This document shows positions 52,215 to 63,400 of a DNA stretch of 64,000 nt, one piece after another. The notes beneath the pieces are model-generated. The model did not search any database. It was not told the origin of the DNA and worked only from the letters and a program-made list of their open reading frames with translations. The first letter of the stretch is position 1. Each line of letters starts with the position of its first letter. The position numbers and the translations under genes were made by a program. Where the stretch lies: contig OX419759.1 of the NCBI GenBank assembly GCA_948567375.1, positions 7,594,744-7,658,743 of the forward strand, given 5' to 3'. Source of the DNA: Lunularia cruciata. Lineage: Eukaryota; Streptophyta; Marchantiopsida; Lunulariales; Lunulariaceae.

Positions 52215-52242
52215 CGGTTTGTGACTTGAGGGTCACAAACCG
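52215..52242. repeat. Perfect 11-bp hairpin
   Basis: CGGTTTGTGAC (52215-52225) and GTCACAAACCG (52232-52242) are perfect inverted copies around the 6-base loop TTGAGG. It lies 16 bp to the right of the telobox and just before the AT island. Confidence 0.9.
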
Positions 52243-52249
52243 ATTTTCC

Positions 52250-55100
52250 TTTATGATATGAAAAAACTCTTTGTTAGCCTATTTTCTCCGTTAAATTTTC
52301 TCCATGTTTTCTATCTCTAGAGTACACTTTGATTCTCAATAAAATGATTCGCAATAGCATCATTATGTTAAACAAAGTAACAAACATACATTACATATTA
52401 ACATACGTTGAAAAAACATAACATATGTATCGGTACAATTGAATGAAAAACTATATCTTTGTATTAGAATGAAAAAAATATAGATAGTTCTTTTATACTT
52501 AAAATTTTATTAAATAATTCTCCTTACAATTCTAAGTAGGAAAGAAAGAAAGATCAAAAACTAAATATGGTGTATTTTAGACATAAAAGTAAGTTTAAAA
52601 ATTAAAAATTAAACTTTTGTACATTGAATTTCCTATGCTTTGATTCTTATATTTACGTACAAGAATGAAATATTAACTAGTTTATACGTCATCCTTATAA
52701 AAAGGGTCTTTGTGTATATATCGATGAATTTTATAGTTTAGCTTTCCTCGTCTTGTTGAGTTCATTCTTTCTTTTCACTAGAAGTAGTAATGGTAATTAT
52801 TTTGTTGTTTAAGTTGGAGATAGTCATAGTAAGCTACATGTTGTAGTTTTAGATCTAACTAGATGGTTAACTATGTTATTTGAGGTATGAAAACTCAATT
52901 TCTAAACTTAAATTTACTTATTAATCAAATTATATTTATAGTCCTTGCAGTTCAATGTTGATGCTAAGCTCAAGTACTCATTATTTTATACTAATTGACA
53001 TACAATAAATTGCAATACATGATGATTAGTACATCATGCATTTGGAGTAAGAAAGGTGTTCAAATTTGTGCTTAAAAGTAATTATGTATAACTTTATTAT
53101 TTTTGGGTTGATTATTTGATTAAATTGCTATTTATTTTATTTCATGATTCTATCAAATCTTAAACCTTCTCTTGGTATATTTATTTTTTATTTAGATCTA
53201 TATATACCTACATTAAAAACATATATATGGTATTTTTATATTAGATGGAATGAATAATAATTTAAAATATTCACTTAGAGATAATAATATAAAGGAATTA
53301 AACATATTTTATCAATATAATAAGAAATTTTAGTATAATCATAAACCTTATAATAACTGTAAGTTAAGTATATAAATGGAAAAAATTATATTGATAATAG
53401 TATTAATATTTTATCATTATAAATATGTAAAATTCTTTATTTTTAGTTTCTTTTAATCTTGGTAAATGTATCTTTGGAAATTGTTCTTATCATACATGTT
53501 TTTATATCATTTTTTTTACATATTTACTATTCTGTATAAGATTTTGTTATGAGATAAGGTTGGACAACTTTGATTTTATGAATCAAAATTCAAGAAATTG
53601 ATTCCGTTACTATTAGTCAAGTTATACAAATAATCATTATTAGGGATTTCACTTTTTACATTTATACTTGAGTTAAAAAGTACTGCTATATATAAGTATA
53701 TGCTCAACTTCTTATATTTAAAGAATATAGTTGGATTAGAATTTTATTTCTATAATATTCATAAATAATTTTTCTATAATTAATCATATAAGATTTGTTA
53801 CCTATTATTTATATTTAGTAGGAAATAAAAGGAATTTTGATGCATATGTAATCATAATTTATTAAGTTGTAACTTGACCTTACAATTATTTATTATTCTG
53901 ATATTACTTTTGATTGATTCATTGATTTAATTATGGATATGTACTACTTATACAATACCAATTAAAATAAAGTTTTAGTGGTAAATATATATACTAATAT
54001 TTATAATATAGATTAAATATGAGATAATTAAAATAAGTGAAAAGAGTTAGGAAAACAGAAGGGATAGACAAATAATTAATATCAATGAACTCCTAAAAGG
54101 AATGTAAAAGATTGCACAAGGTGTTGTTTTTCATATTTGAAGTGCTACAAATTTACTACCCTGAAAATATAGCTATAAACTTCTTAGCCAAGTCACTTAA
54201 ACTCTAGACAGATGACGATTTTATATATTAATTAATATTAATTTATCAATGCATCAATTTTATATATTAATTAATTATATATATTCTTGTTATTAAGTAC
54301 CTTACCAGCCTACCCCGGTACTAACAAGATCCTTCGATACTTTTTCGATATTTCTTTCTGTAAGTGTTTAAGTATTCCCTGGAATATCTTTTAGAAGTTT
54401 ATAGTAATTTATATGCAAAAGTTGAATAAATTCTGGTAAATTCCAAGTTTATGGAAAATTATATGGGTGATGATTATATTTTATAGTCTACGTTTAATTT
54501 AATGCACCACGTTATAAATTTAACGTTGACATTCATAAATCATATATTTAATATTAAATACAAAATCTATATTTAATTTTAAATTGATCACATGATATAA
54601 AAATCAAATTGAAAATAAAAATTACATCTAATGTATATCTCTAGCATAATATATTTAATAAGAATGTTAAACTAGATCTGTGTTTATCAGACTACAGTTA
54701 AAACTCGTATATAAATGCAGTTAATTAAACCATTAGTCAAATTGTTAATGCTTAGTAAGATAATAATTGTTCTTTCTAATTCAATATTCCATAAAGTAAT
54801 TAAAAAAATTAAAAGAATGGTCTTTTATATCAAAAGCTCTAATGAAGATTTGATGTAAGAAAATTTAGAGAATAAAAATATATTGAATTGTATAAAATCA
54901 TATGGATGATTTAATTAGAAATGTTTTATTATTGGTAAAGCCAAATTATATTAGTTTTCAAAATTTACCTCAACTTTCAAAATGGTTGGTTTCATATTTA
55001 TAGACAAAGGTATTTCTTGCTCATCCTAAGAAATTTTTCAATCATCTTTACTTTGCCAAAAGTAAAGTTTGAGTTCTTCTTAGGTAGAAAGAATTGACTT
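52250..55100. other. AT island without ORFs
   Basis: About 2.85 kb of strongly AT-rich DNA, by eye well above 75% A+T, with no ORF above 60 codons on either strand. TATATTAATTAAT words repeat around 54219-54290. The left edge near 52250 is sharp and the right edge lies near the transposon at 55131. It could be a matrix-attachment-like region, decayed repeats or organelle-derived DNA; I recognise no organelle gene in it. Confidence 0.6.
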
Positions 55101-55130
55101 GAAATATAACATGACTATTTGTATGTAAAG

Positions 55131-55656
55131 TCCCATCCTTCATTTTTCCTACGCGGTCGCCTTTTTTCTTTGTATGTAAAATTAAACGTAAAGTCTTTGT
55201 TGGGGAGGACGTACAAATACAAACTGAAGTAGCTCACAACAACTTATGAGTGAAATACGAAAAATCAGTTAAAACTTGCCGATGGAATCAGTAACTATAT
55301 ATGATTTCTATGCATCATTCATTAAGTCCAATAATAATTAGGCTTTATAGTAACACTTGAGCATATAGAGAAGACTCTTCACATTCTAGAGAAATTTTCG
55401 TCTAAATGTTATCCAAGTGATGTATGGAGCTTTAATGTCATTACAGGCAAGTATGGAAGTCTTAGTGGTCAAGTAAGTTTCCGCGTGTGCCGGGAAATAA
55501 ACTATAAAATTTGATGGGTCGGTCCATTGTCATAGAGTTTTTCATTCTCGTTAATAAATCATGTCCAAATTTACCGAAAACTATTTTGATAAATTTTATG
55601 GACTTGATTATTTTAAGAGAAAAAGGGCGACCGCGTAAAAAAAACGAAGGATGGGA
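55131..55656. mobile_element. Short non-autonomous DNA transposon with 37-bp terminal inverted repeats
   Basis: The left end (55131-55167) begins TCCCATCCTTCATTTTTCCT and contains ACGCGGTCGCC. The right end (about 55620-55656) is its inverted copy (GGGCGACCGCGT, ACGAAGGATGGGA) with only a few mismatches. The roughly 526-bp body has no transposase ORF. Just right of it, ACGAAGGATGGGAAG is duplicated at a spacing of about 25 bp (55644 and 55669). Another single end lies at 48978. The superfamily is unassigned; the long inverted repeat would fit a Mutator-like MITE, but I could not define a target-site duplication. Confidence 0.65.
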
Positions 55657-55899
55657 AGACCCCATCAACGAAGGATGGGAAGCAGATTATGACTTTGTAT
55701 GGATGGTCACCCACTCCCGTGCCTATGGCTTAAGTTAGCGAATTGAAACCGCCTGCTGTATCTTTCCATATTTCTACAAAGCAAATGCAGTACGAACTCT
55801 TAAAACGCTAATCCAAATTAACGCGGATCCCACTACCGGTAAGTAAGTAGCCAAGTAAGTTCCTCCATAAAGCAAGTGCGAAGTGGTCTACTTATGTTC

Positions 55900-57484
55900 C
55901 TTCTCTGTGTAGTTAACTTAACGCGCGCTAGTTGGTCTAGTCTACCCCACTCTCCAAACTCGCTCCTTCGAGAACCACCCTTTCCATCGGAATTTCCGCT
56001 CACCAATTCCTCCCCGACTGTGGCAGATATGGAAATTGGATCCGAAGAAGATTGACAATGGCAGTGAACCTCGCACCGGCCGTGGAGGATTAGGGTGCTT
56101 AAGAACGTCTCATCGGGGATTATGATGGACTAGAAGTTTACAGCAGGATTATAAGACTAAGATCGCGAGACTTAGCCTTGTCGGCGTGTGCGATGCGGTC
56201 TTTGGCGTTTATTCATGAAATTGATGATCGTGCCCGTGCAATGAGTGGAAAGGTCTTAACAACCCTAGCGTGTGGAACGAGAGTCTTGCGAATCTCGTGG
56301 TTTGTCACTTACCGGCCCGTTTCGCTTCTTCACGAGAATGAGAAGCTTTTCTTTTCAAGCGCGGTTGAACGGACGTTGATTGTGCAAACCATTCTTTCCT
56401 CTTCGTTCGACTTGTCTGCTGGATTTCATGTTCAGGGGTACGGGAAATGCTCGTAGGCTACAGCTGGACTGGATAGAGAGAGCTCTATGGCCGTGAGTTT
56501 GGACCCTCTACTCTGGCCTGAAGAAATCTCGGCGGGTTGCATGTAGGCGCTGTTGCTTTGGAGGCGGGATTGAGTGAAGGCTTGGAGTTGGGGTCGGCTG
56601 CTGGATTGTCTGATGATTCGGAGGATCCGGATGTAGATCCTGACGATCATGTGGGTGGGAATTCATCGATTCTAGGGCCTGGATGGTCTTATTTGGCTTG
56701 AATAACGTTGAGTATCGACAGTACAACATCTGACATGATTAGATTCGCGCTGCAGTGAGGCTTCGTGTATGTGGTTGTTACTCGCTTCTCTCATTCTACT
56801 CGACCGCCAATTGACATTCCGGAGTACAAGTAAATGGGGTAATTCTAGAAAAAATATGGTAAATTGTAGTCTTCATTTGCCAATTTAATCTCAGTAGGTG
56901 AAGTTGAATGTTCTTAAAGAGTAATTGCATTTCCAGCTGTGTGACTAGACTGGAAAACCCGTTCAGAACATTTTTCACTTTTCTTGATTTATTAATCTCA
57001 CGAACAACCAAATTTGCGGAGCAATATCGTCTGTCACGATCGTGATGGCGGGCATATAACATTCTTCTCTTTCCTTATTAGTTTAGTTTTCTGTCCTATT
57101 TTTATTTTATTGGATAAGAAAATTTAATATTAATTTTCAAAATAGTCAACGGAGTTGGATATATAAATTCAGGCCATATCTAGGATGCTGAATAAACTTG
57201 CTGTTTTTCTCCTCTCAATTTCTGTTATGCTGTCTTTCACCTTGTACTCTAGATAGAGGGGCAATGTTTCCTGGTTGCCAGATTCAAGCTGTTCACCTGT
57301 GGGAGACCTCTTTGCCAAGACTAACTTTCCTAGTGGAGCTTTGCTGTGGGGTTTCTCTTCTTTGCTTACGCATCATTGGTTGGTCTGTGAGCAGAACGAC
57401 CTTGTTGTTTTCTCTCGAACGGAAATTCTGCGTTCTTCAGAGCAGAAGCAACCAAAATTCTACTCCTTTTAAGATTGGGTCACA
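55900..57484 (+). promoter_or_regulatory. Probable promoter and 5' leader of the Sfi1-like gene
   Basis: GC and CpG rise sharply at 55.9-56.6 kb after the AT-rich flank, as expected for a plant promoter. A small upstream ORF (MEIGSEED) starts near 56028. The ORF at 56178-56456 has no recognisable features. A TAA lies in frame 15 bases before the ATG at 57485, which supports that start. Confidence 0.4.
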
Positions 57485-60400
57485 ATGAGTGATGCAAATG
57501 AAGAAGGCAGTGGGTCTGCAGATTCCAGTGGAGATACCAGTGAAAGAGGGAAAAAGGGTAACACTACGGATGCGGTCGCCGAGGGAGATGCTGATGGGGA
57601 AGGTAATGCCGATGATGAAGATAATGCGGAAGAAGAAGGCCCCGAAATCGGGGACGAGAACGGAAAGGAAAACCAAAAGAGCACCCCAGAGGAAAGCAAT
57701 CGATCGCCAGAAGGAGACGACGACCCTGGAAAGGAATCGTCTCGTAGACAATCAAGAAGTAGTGGGGGTATGGACAAGGAAGAGGTCAAGACGTTGTTGA
57801 GGAGACTTAGTAAGTCAGAAGCTTCTGAAGGAAGCGGAAGTGGGAGCCGTTCGTCCAGCAGTTTCGACGATTCCATTGGCAACAGAAGAAGCATCAAAGT
57901 ACTGGCTTGCTTTCTTACTGTTATATCCTGAGAAACATTGGTGTCCCTGTACAAAATTGAAGTCCTCTGTCATTTTTACTTTTGATGTATCAGATATCCT
58001 AGCACTCAGCTCTTCCAGTCTCACCAGCGTAGACACTTTACAGCCAGAGTAGACACTCTACAGCACTACTCAACTCATTGTCACTCACTATCATTCAGAT
58101 AGGACACATAGCACGCAACATAGAACACCCGTGAAGCTAGGCAGCATAGAATACATACAATCCAGAGAGCTCAGGTATATATACAGGGGCAAAAGCAAGG
58201 GGGTGCTTGACAGAATTATGGCTGCACCCCACTTTGCTCTAAACTCAAAATTCGGTATTCTAACTCTCTCAATTAATGAGTTGAGAACAATTGAAATATC
58301 TGCTACCCATTTCTTATGCTTTTTTTTAGGCAGTACTTTCGTAAGCACATCTGTTGTCATTTCTTATGTAGGGAAGTAGACCAACTCCACAGCACCTTCT
58401 TTCTCTCTGTTACACATTTTTTATGCTTTTCTTTAGGCAGTACTTTTCGCAAGCACATCTGTTGTCATTTCTTGTGTAGGGGAGTAGACTAACTCCACAA
58501 CATCTTATTTTTCTTTTTCTTTTTCTTTTATAAACCCTCTTCTAATCTCTACATGTTTAGTCTTTGGGTGATGTATAGGATTTTTACTAAGTGTTATGCT
58601 TCATGCACAATATAACATCATACATTTTGTCTACATAAATCTCAAATCTTTATGAAGTCTCCTGTTCCATGACTTCCTGTGTAGCATTTGAGGCTGCCAT
58701 GAATTCTGCCTCAGTAGTAGACAGTGCAACGGATGCTTGGTGTTTACAAAGCCAACTGAATGCTCCTCCACTAAGGATGATTACTTATCCACTAGTTGAT
58801 TTGCTATTATGAGGATATCTTCCAAACTCGCTTCTGTATATGCTTGTAGAATAGGAACAGGTGTGTTCCTTTGCTTTCTGTACTCTAAAAGTACGTCTTG
58901 AGTGCCTCTCAAATAACTGAACACTCTCCTCTCTCCTCACATCTTTTCAATGTGTTTGTGTAGGCCTGCTAGTACACCTAGCAAGTGTTCCCACTATATA
59001 ATATATATAGATCAGGTCACTCATGAGCTTTCGAACAGAAACTCGGTTCGAGGAGTACTGACATTTGCTCGGCTATTTTGGCACTATGTTTGGCACTGAT
59101 GAAGTCGTATGGCCTTTTGGGAGGCTTTCTATGGCTGCCTTCTGCTTCCTCTGGCTGTTTCAGCGTTTCAGGACTCATGCGTCCATAGTGCATGCAGTGA
59201 TAATACTCTATCCAGTCCCCTAACGCCATACTCTAATTTACTTCCCGAGACGGGGAAGCAAAGCAGAGTGAAAATCGTTCCAAGAAGGATTTCCACTCTA
59301 CTTTTTCATACCTGAAATCCCGGGTTTCAATCAATTTAGTTCTCCATTCATTCAGTTTGGTTTTCAATTGTTTCACATTCGCTTATTTCGAGATTTCTTG
59401 ATATGAGATGATTCTTCGTTTCCTCATTACACATTGGTGCACGGTTTCTCTACATGTAGTTATAAATTACCGTAACTTGAAAACACGTGCTTTTTATGAT
59501 CTAAATTTCATCTACTTTTCGCACATTTCTCAGTCAGTTCCACTTTCATTTTATTGCCATTTCATCTACATTTCATTTGCATTTAATGAGTTCTGGATCC
59601 CCCGTTCTTCGAGGGGCTTCTGTCCTCATAACTCCAATATCAGGTCTTGTGCAGAGAGCCAAAAGCACTCTGATATAGAATATGAACGATTTTTGTCATT
59701 ATCTTTTACCTCTCCTTCTACTCTTCTGTTGTGCTTCCATCCCGGATTAAGAGGTGTAGAGACAGGGTTTACCTCCACGATCTCGTAGTTTCTTGAAGCC
59801 TTTCTGAACTTGTGATAGGTGTTTGGTGAACTTATTTACCCCCTTGCATCTTCATGGCAGCATTTCTATCCAATTCTAACCAGAACTCTCCAATCTCTCA
59901 ACAAAAGATATACTCTTGAGTTTCTCCCAACACCACAAGTAACTATCTACTATGTCTCGAACCGGTTCTTGCAGAGCTTGCAATAGAAATCTTCTAGTTG
60001 TAGAATGCTTCACTCTATCCATTCTATTTGATTAGTATCATGGATCTCTAATACCAAGTCCAAACAATCATAGCTGTCTAGAACAGAGTGCACATCTGCA
60101 GACCAGGACACATATTTATCGTCACCCAATTTTTCCAGCTCTTTTAGCTCTCCGTCAACGATAGTGCCAATTGTGGGCCGATAACCTGAGAAATATTGTT
60201 ATCCCTGTATAGAATTGAATTGAAGTTTTCTCCTCTGTTATTCTGACTTCTGATGTATCAGACATTTTAACGCTCAACTCTTCCAGTCTCATCAGAGTAG
60301 ATACCCTACAGCAGGACTGAACTCACTGTCATTCAGATCATCCAGGGATAGGACATAGCAGGACACTCACGCAGTATAAAACACCCTTGAAGCGTGGCAG

Positions 60401-63400
60401 TATAGAACACACCTGAAGTGAAGCTAAACATTATAGAACACACCTGAAGTAAAGTTCTAGGTGCAGAGGATGACTTTTATAGAAGAAAATAGCTATACAA
60501 CACTTAGAGAGCTCAGTTATATATACAAGAGCATAAGCAAAGGGGGAGGCTTGTCAGAACCCTAAAGGTGGCCACGCCCCACTTTGCCATAACTAGAAAT
60601 TAGGCATTCTAACATATCCAAATTGCTTGTATGTAGATATATTGTGGCCGCCTTCTGCTTCCCTTAGCTGTTTAGCGTCTCAGGACTCCAGCGTCCATAG
60701 CGCTGGTTGTGATATACTCTATATCATGTCCTCCTACGCTGCGCTCCCGTTACCCTTTCATACTTCGACGCGTTTCTGCAGCCACATCATCCGAGAACTC
60801 TTGTTTTGTTCCACTCCTCCATTCCCCAGCTAATTCCCTCCCTAGTATTTTCCCCTTCGCTCTTTGACTGCTTCCTGCCTCGCCCTCTTGTGCCTACAGT
60901 GTTCCTACACGACTCCAGCCGTCTGCCATTGGTTATTCTCAATTTGTTTCAATTATGCTTTTGCTGCAGGTTACAATCAATGCATTCTACCTTAGGGATT
61001 TCACACTACTCTAGCATTGTGAGTCATGTACATATTGCTTATCGATCATTTGCATTTCATGAGTTCTGGAGAACCCGTCCCCAGAACGGCTTCTGTTCTC
61101 GTATACCAATATATTGGATGTGGCAGTCACTTGTGCGATATGCATGGTCTGGGATTAGTCCACTCAAAGACCACAGTGTTCTACTGGTACAAACTGGGAT
61201 TGAAGTTGTCAGAACAGGTCCTTATCTCTAGGCTGCACAAATGAGAATAAGAAAGAGAATGTTTGGCTTTTTTTATGACTTCAATGCTTGTGCAGACACT
61301 ACAATCGTCAGTTATAAGAGATCATGAGCTGCCTATGAAGATTGCTTACGAGCAGCTAGAGGAGCTGGCAGCCAATGCAGAGAAAGTGAAGTATGCTATC
61401 GAGAGGAACCGAAATCTACTAAACGTTCAGGTGCATTGGAACGTTCGAATATTTGTATCAAAGAAAGGCAGCCCAAGGTTAAAAATCTATTTACAGGGTT
61501 GTCTGTCTGCAGGAGTGGACAAGGAGATCCAAGGCTGCAATTATTAATCCCGTCTTGACAGTGAGTTCCAGAAAGAGATCTTTAGAAATGCAGCAGCTTA
61601 GAGATAACATGTGGGTCCCTGTTGAAGGTACATTTGAAAGTGAGTAGTAAGGAAGCTCCACTTGTCTCGTTGTGAGAGCAGGTGAAGAAGAGTAACTCCA
61701 GATACTTGCGCGCTGCGTTTACAGCTTGGAAGCTCGAGCTTGACTGGAGAAAGGCTAAGAAGAGGGATCTGGAATGGGCAAAAGGAACATGGAAAAGAGC
61801 TTTAATGGCTCGAGCGCTTAGAGTCTGGGTGAGAGAACACCTCGTTACTAGCAAAGTGAAACGGCTTGAAATATCTGTTGCGAACATCATGGGGCGTTAC
61901 AATCTAAGGCGTATTTGGTACTTTGAACTGCCTCAAACCTTCTTCCGAAAGTCCTGGTTAGTGTCCCCATTGGTGTCTGGAAGAGAAGCGCCTTACGACA
62001 GAGCGGCTCCACTATACTGAACTGGGTGCAGCCTTGATGATGTGATGTGTCCTGATAATGAGGTAGGCGTACTGTTACCTGTCCGTATGGGGGTGGTTAG
62101 TCGACCCGTCAGCAGCTCGTCACCTGAGAACCTGAGACTGAGATGTTTACTCGTGCTTTCAACTTGGAATAATCTTTGAGGTAAGGTTATGTAAGTTGAG
62201 GACTCAAGTGAACATTTGAGTGTGAGAAAGAAACAACTTGGACGGGGAAGGTTATTAACTTTGTTCAAAGGTTGCGGCGTCACGCGGAGAGTGCAAAGTC
62301 TGTCGTATCCATAGGACATGAAATGTCCATCATATTTTGAAACTTGATGACCTCTGAAATATGTACAGTACAAAAGCAGCGTGTTGCCTCTAACCTTATT
62401 TGATTCTGACCTTACTCATCTACTGAAGCAAATTGTGGCCCGAAGAAATACCGGGTCTCATAATTATATACGAGTCCGGGCGTTTCTATGGAGAAAAGAA
62501 CAGAATTTGGTGAGGAGTATAGAACAGATATTTTGCCCACAGCAGTCCATGAAATTTGACCAACCCTTCTCCAACGGGAGATCCGTTTGCATAAGAGGCT
62601 GTAATTGTTTACCTACATTGATTAGTCTTCTGGAAACCTTAACGTACATCTTGGTTACCGATCATCTGCATTTCATGAGTTCTAGATCACCCGTTCCCAG
62701 AACGGGTTCTGCTCTCATATACCTATATATCTTCTGGAAAGCAGTACAGCGGACTATTAATAGAGTTTGTTCATCTTAAACTGGTCAAAGTTTAATACTC
62801 TTCGGTCAAAGAATAGTGGAAAGTATACTGGCAGTGGTACACCAGTCCTACCTGTTCTGTAATGACACTCAAGTCTGCTTAACGCATCACTGCGTAAAGT
62901 TATGCTATAGAATTGACGGCCAGATCCAGTCAAAGTTCTCTCTCCTGTGAAGAACGTTCGACCGGCCCTGCATAAACGACCCATTTTCTGTTCTTAAGAG
63001 AGACAGTTTTGAATCAGGTAAGACTGAGGTAACACCTTTGATGACAGCGTTTAGGTATTTACAGCGTTTGCTATGTACTCGCAGGAAAGGTTGGCTTATC
63101 TATACAAGGGAAAAACTGCGTGAGGAGTACGATCGCAGGTATTTCGGATCACTTCTGCCAATAATATACTAGTCAGATCCGAACGATGTACCTTGCTTTT
63201 GGAGTGGACTATTGCGGTGGACATACACGAACGTTCTCAACCTTATTAACCTTTGATTGCTACTACGTTTTATACGCATGGCAGGAGGGACAGACGACTA
63301 ATTAAAGATCTTGATGCCAAGCATCAGGAGAAAATATGTCGTAGAGCCTGTAACTTTATGTATAGGTGGCGCTTGCGAAGGAGTTACATTGCCTTCAGGG

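Larger units (their letters stand above)
57923..60614 (-). mobile_element. Copia LTR-retrotransposon fossil inside intron 1 of the Sfi1-like gene
   Basis: Two related LTRs (about 57923-58264 and 60181-60614) enclose reduced Copia sequence on the minus strand. A gag start lies just inside the right LTR (about 59950-60170, with DDKYVSW and SADVHSVLDSYDCLDLVLE). An RNase H-like block lies at about 58520-58990, with ALSKNPIHH-type words. Most of the pol region is missing, so the element is clearly broken. It is antisense to the host gene. Copy A of the dispersed hairpin-core repeat lies between its LTRs. The LTRs differ throughout and in length, so the insertion is old. Confidence 0.82.

Noticed and set aside
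52250-55100. Organelle DNA insertion as the source of the AT island
   Set aside because: I recognise no plastid or mitochondrial gene in it, and organelle non-coding DNA is not usually this AT-rich over such a length. It is left open but unsupported.
57469-57954. 161-codon minus ORF opposite exon 1 of the Sfi1-like gene
   Set aside because: It is a Ser/Leu/Pro-rich shadow of an acidic coding exon. The plus frame has a donor in phase with later exons.
61026-61244. ORFs near 61026 and 62381 sharing a peptide (HFMSSGEPVPRTASVL and HFMSSRSPVPRTGSAL)
   Set aside because: The similarity is at DNA level in the dispersed repeat, reading frames diverge at once outside it, and both lie in introns of the Sfi1-like gene.
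61682-61828. Shorter exon 4 ending at the GTGAGA donor
   Set aside because: It would end in phase 0, but the next exon needs two bases. Reading to 61956 restores phase and includes another tryptophan motif. It is kept only as an alternative.
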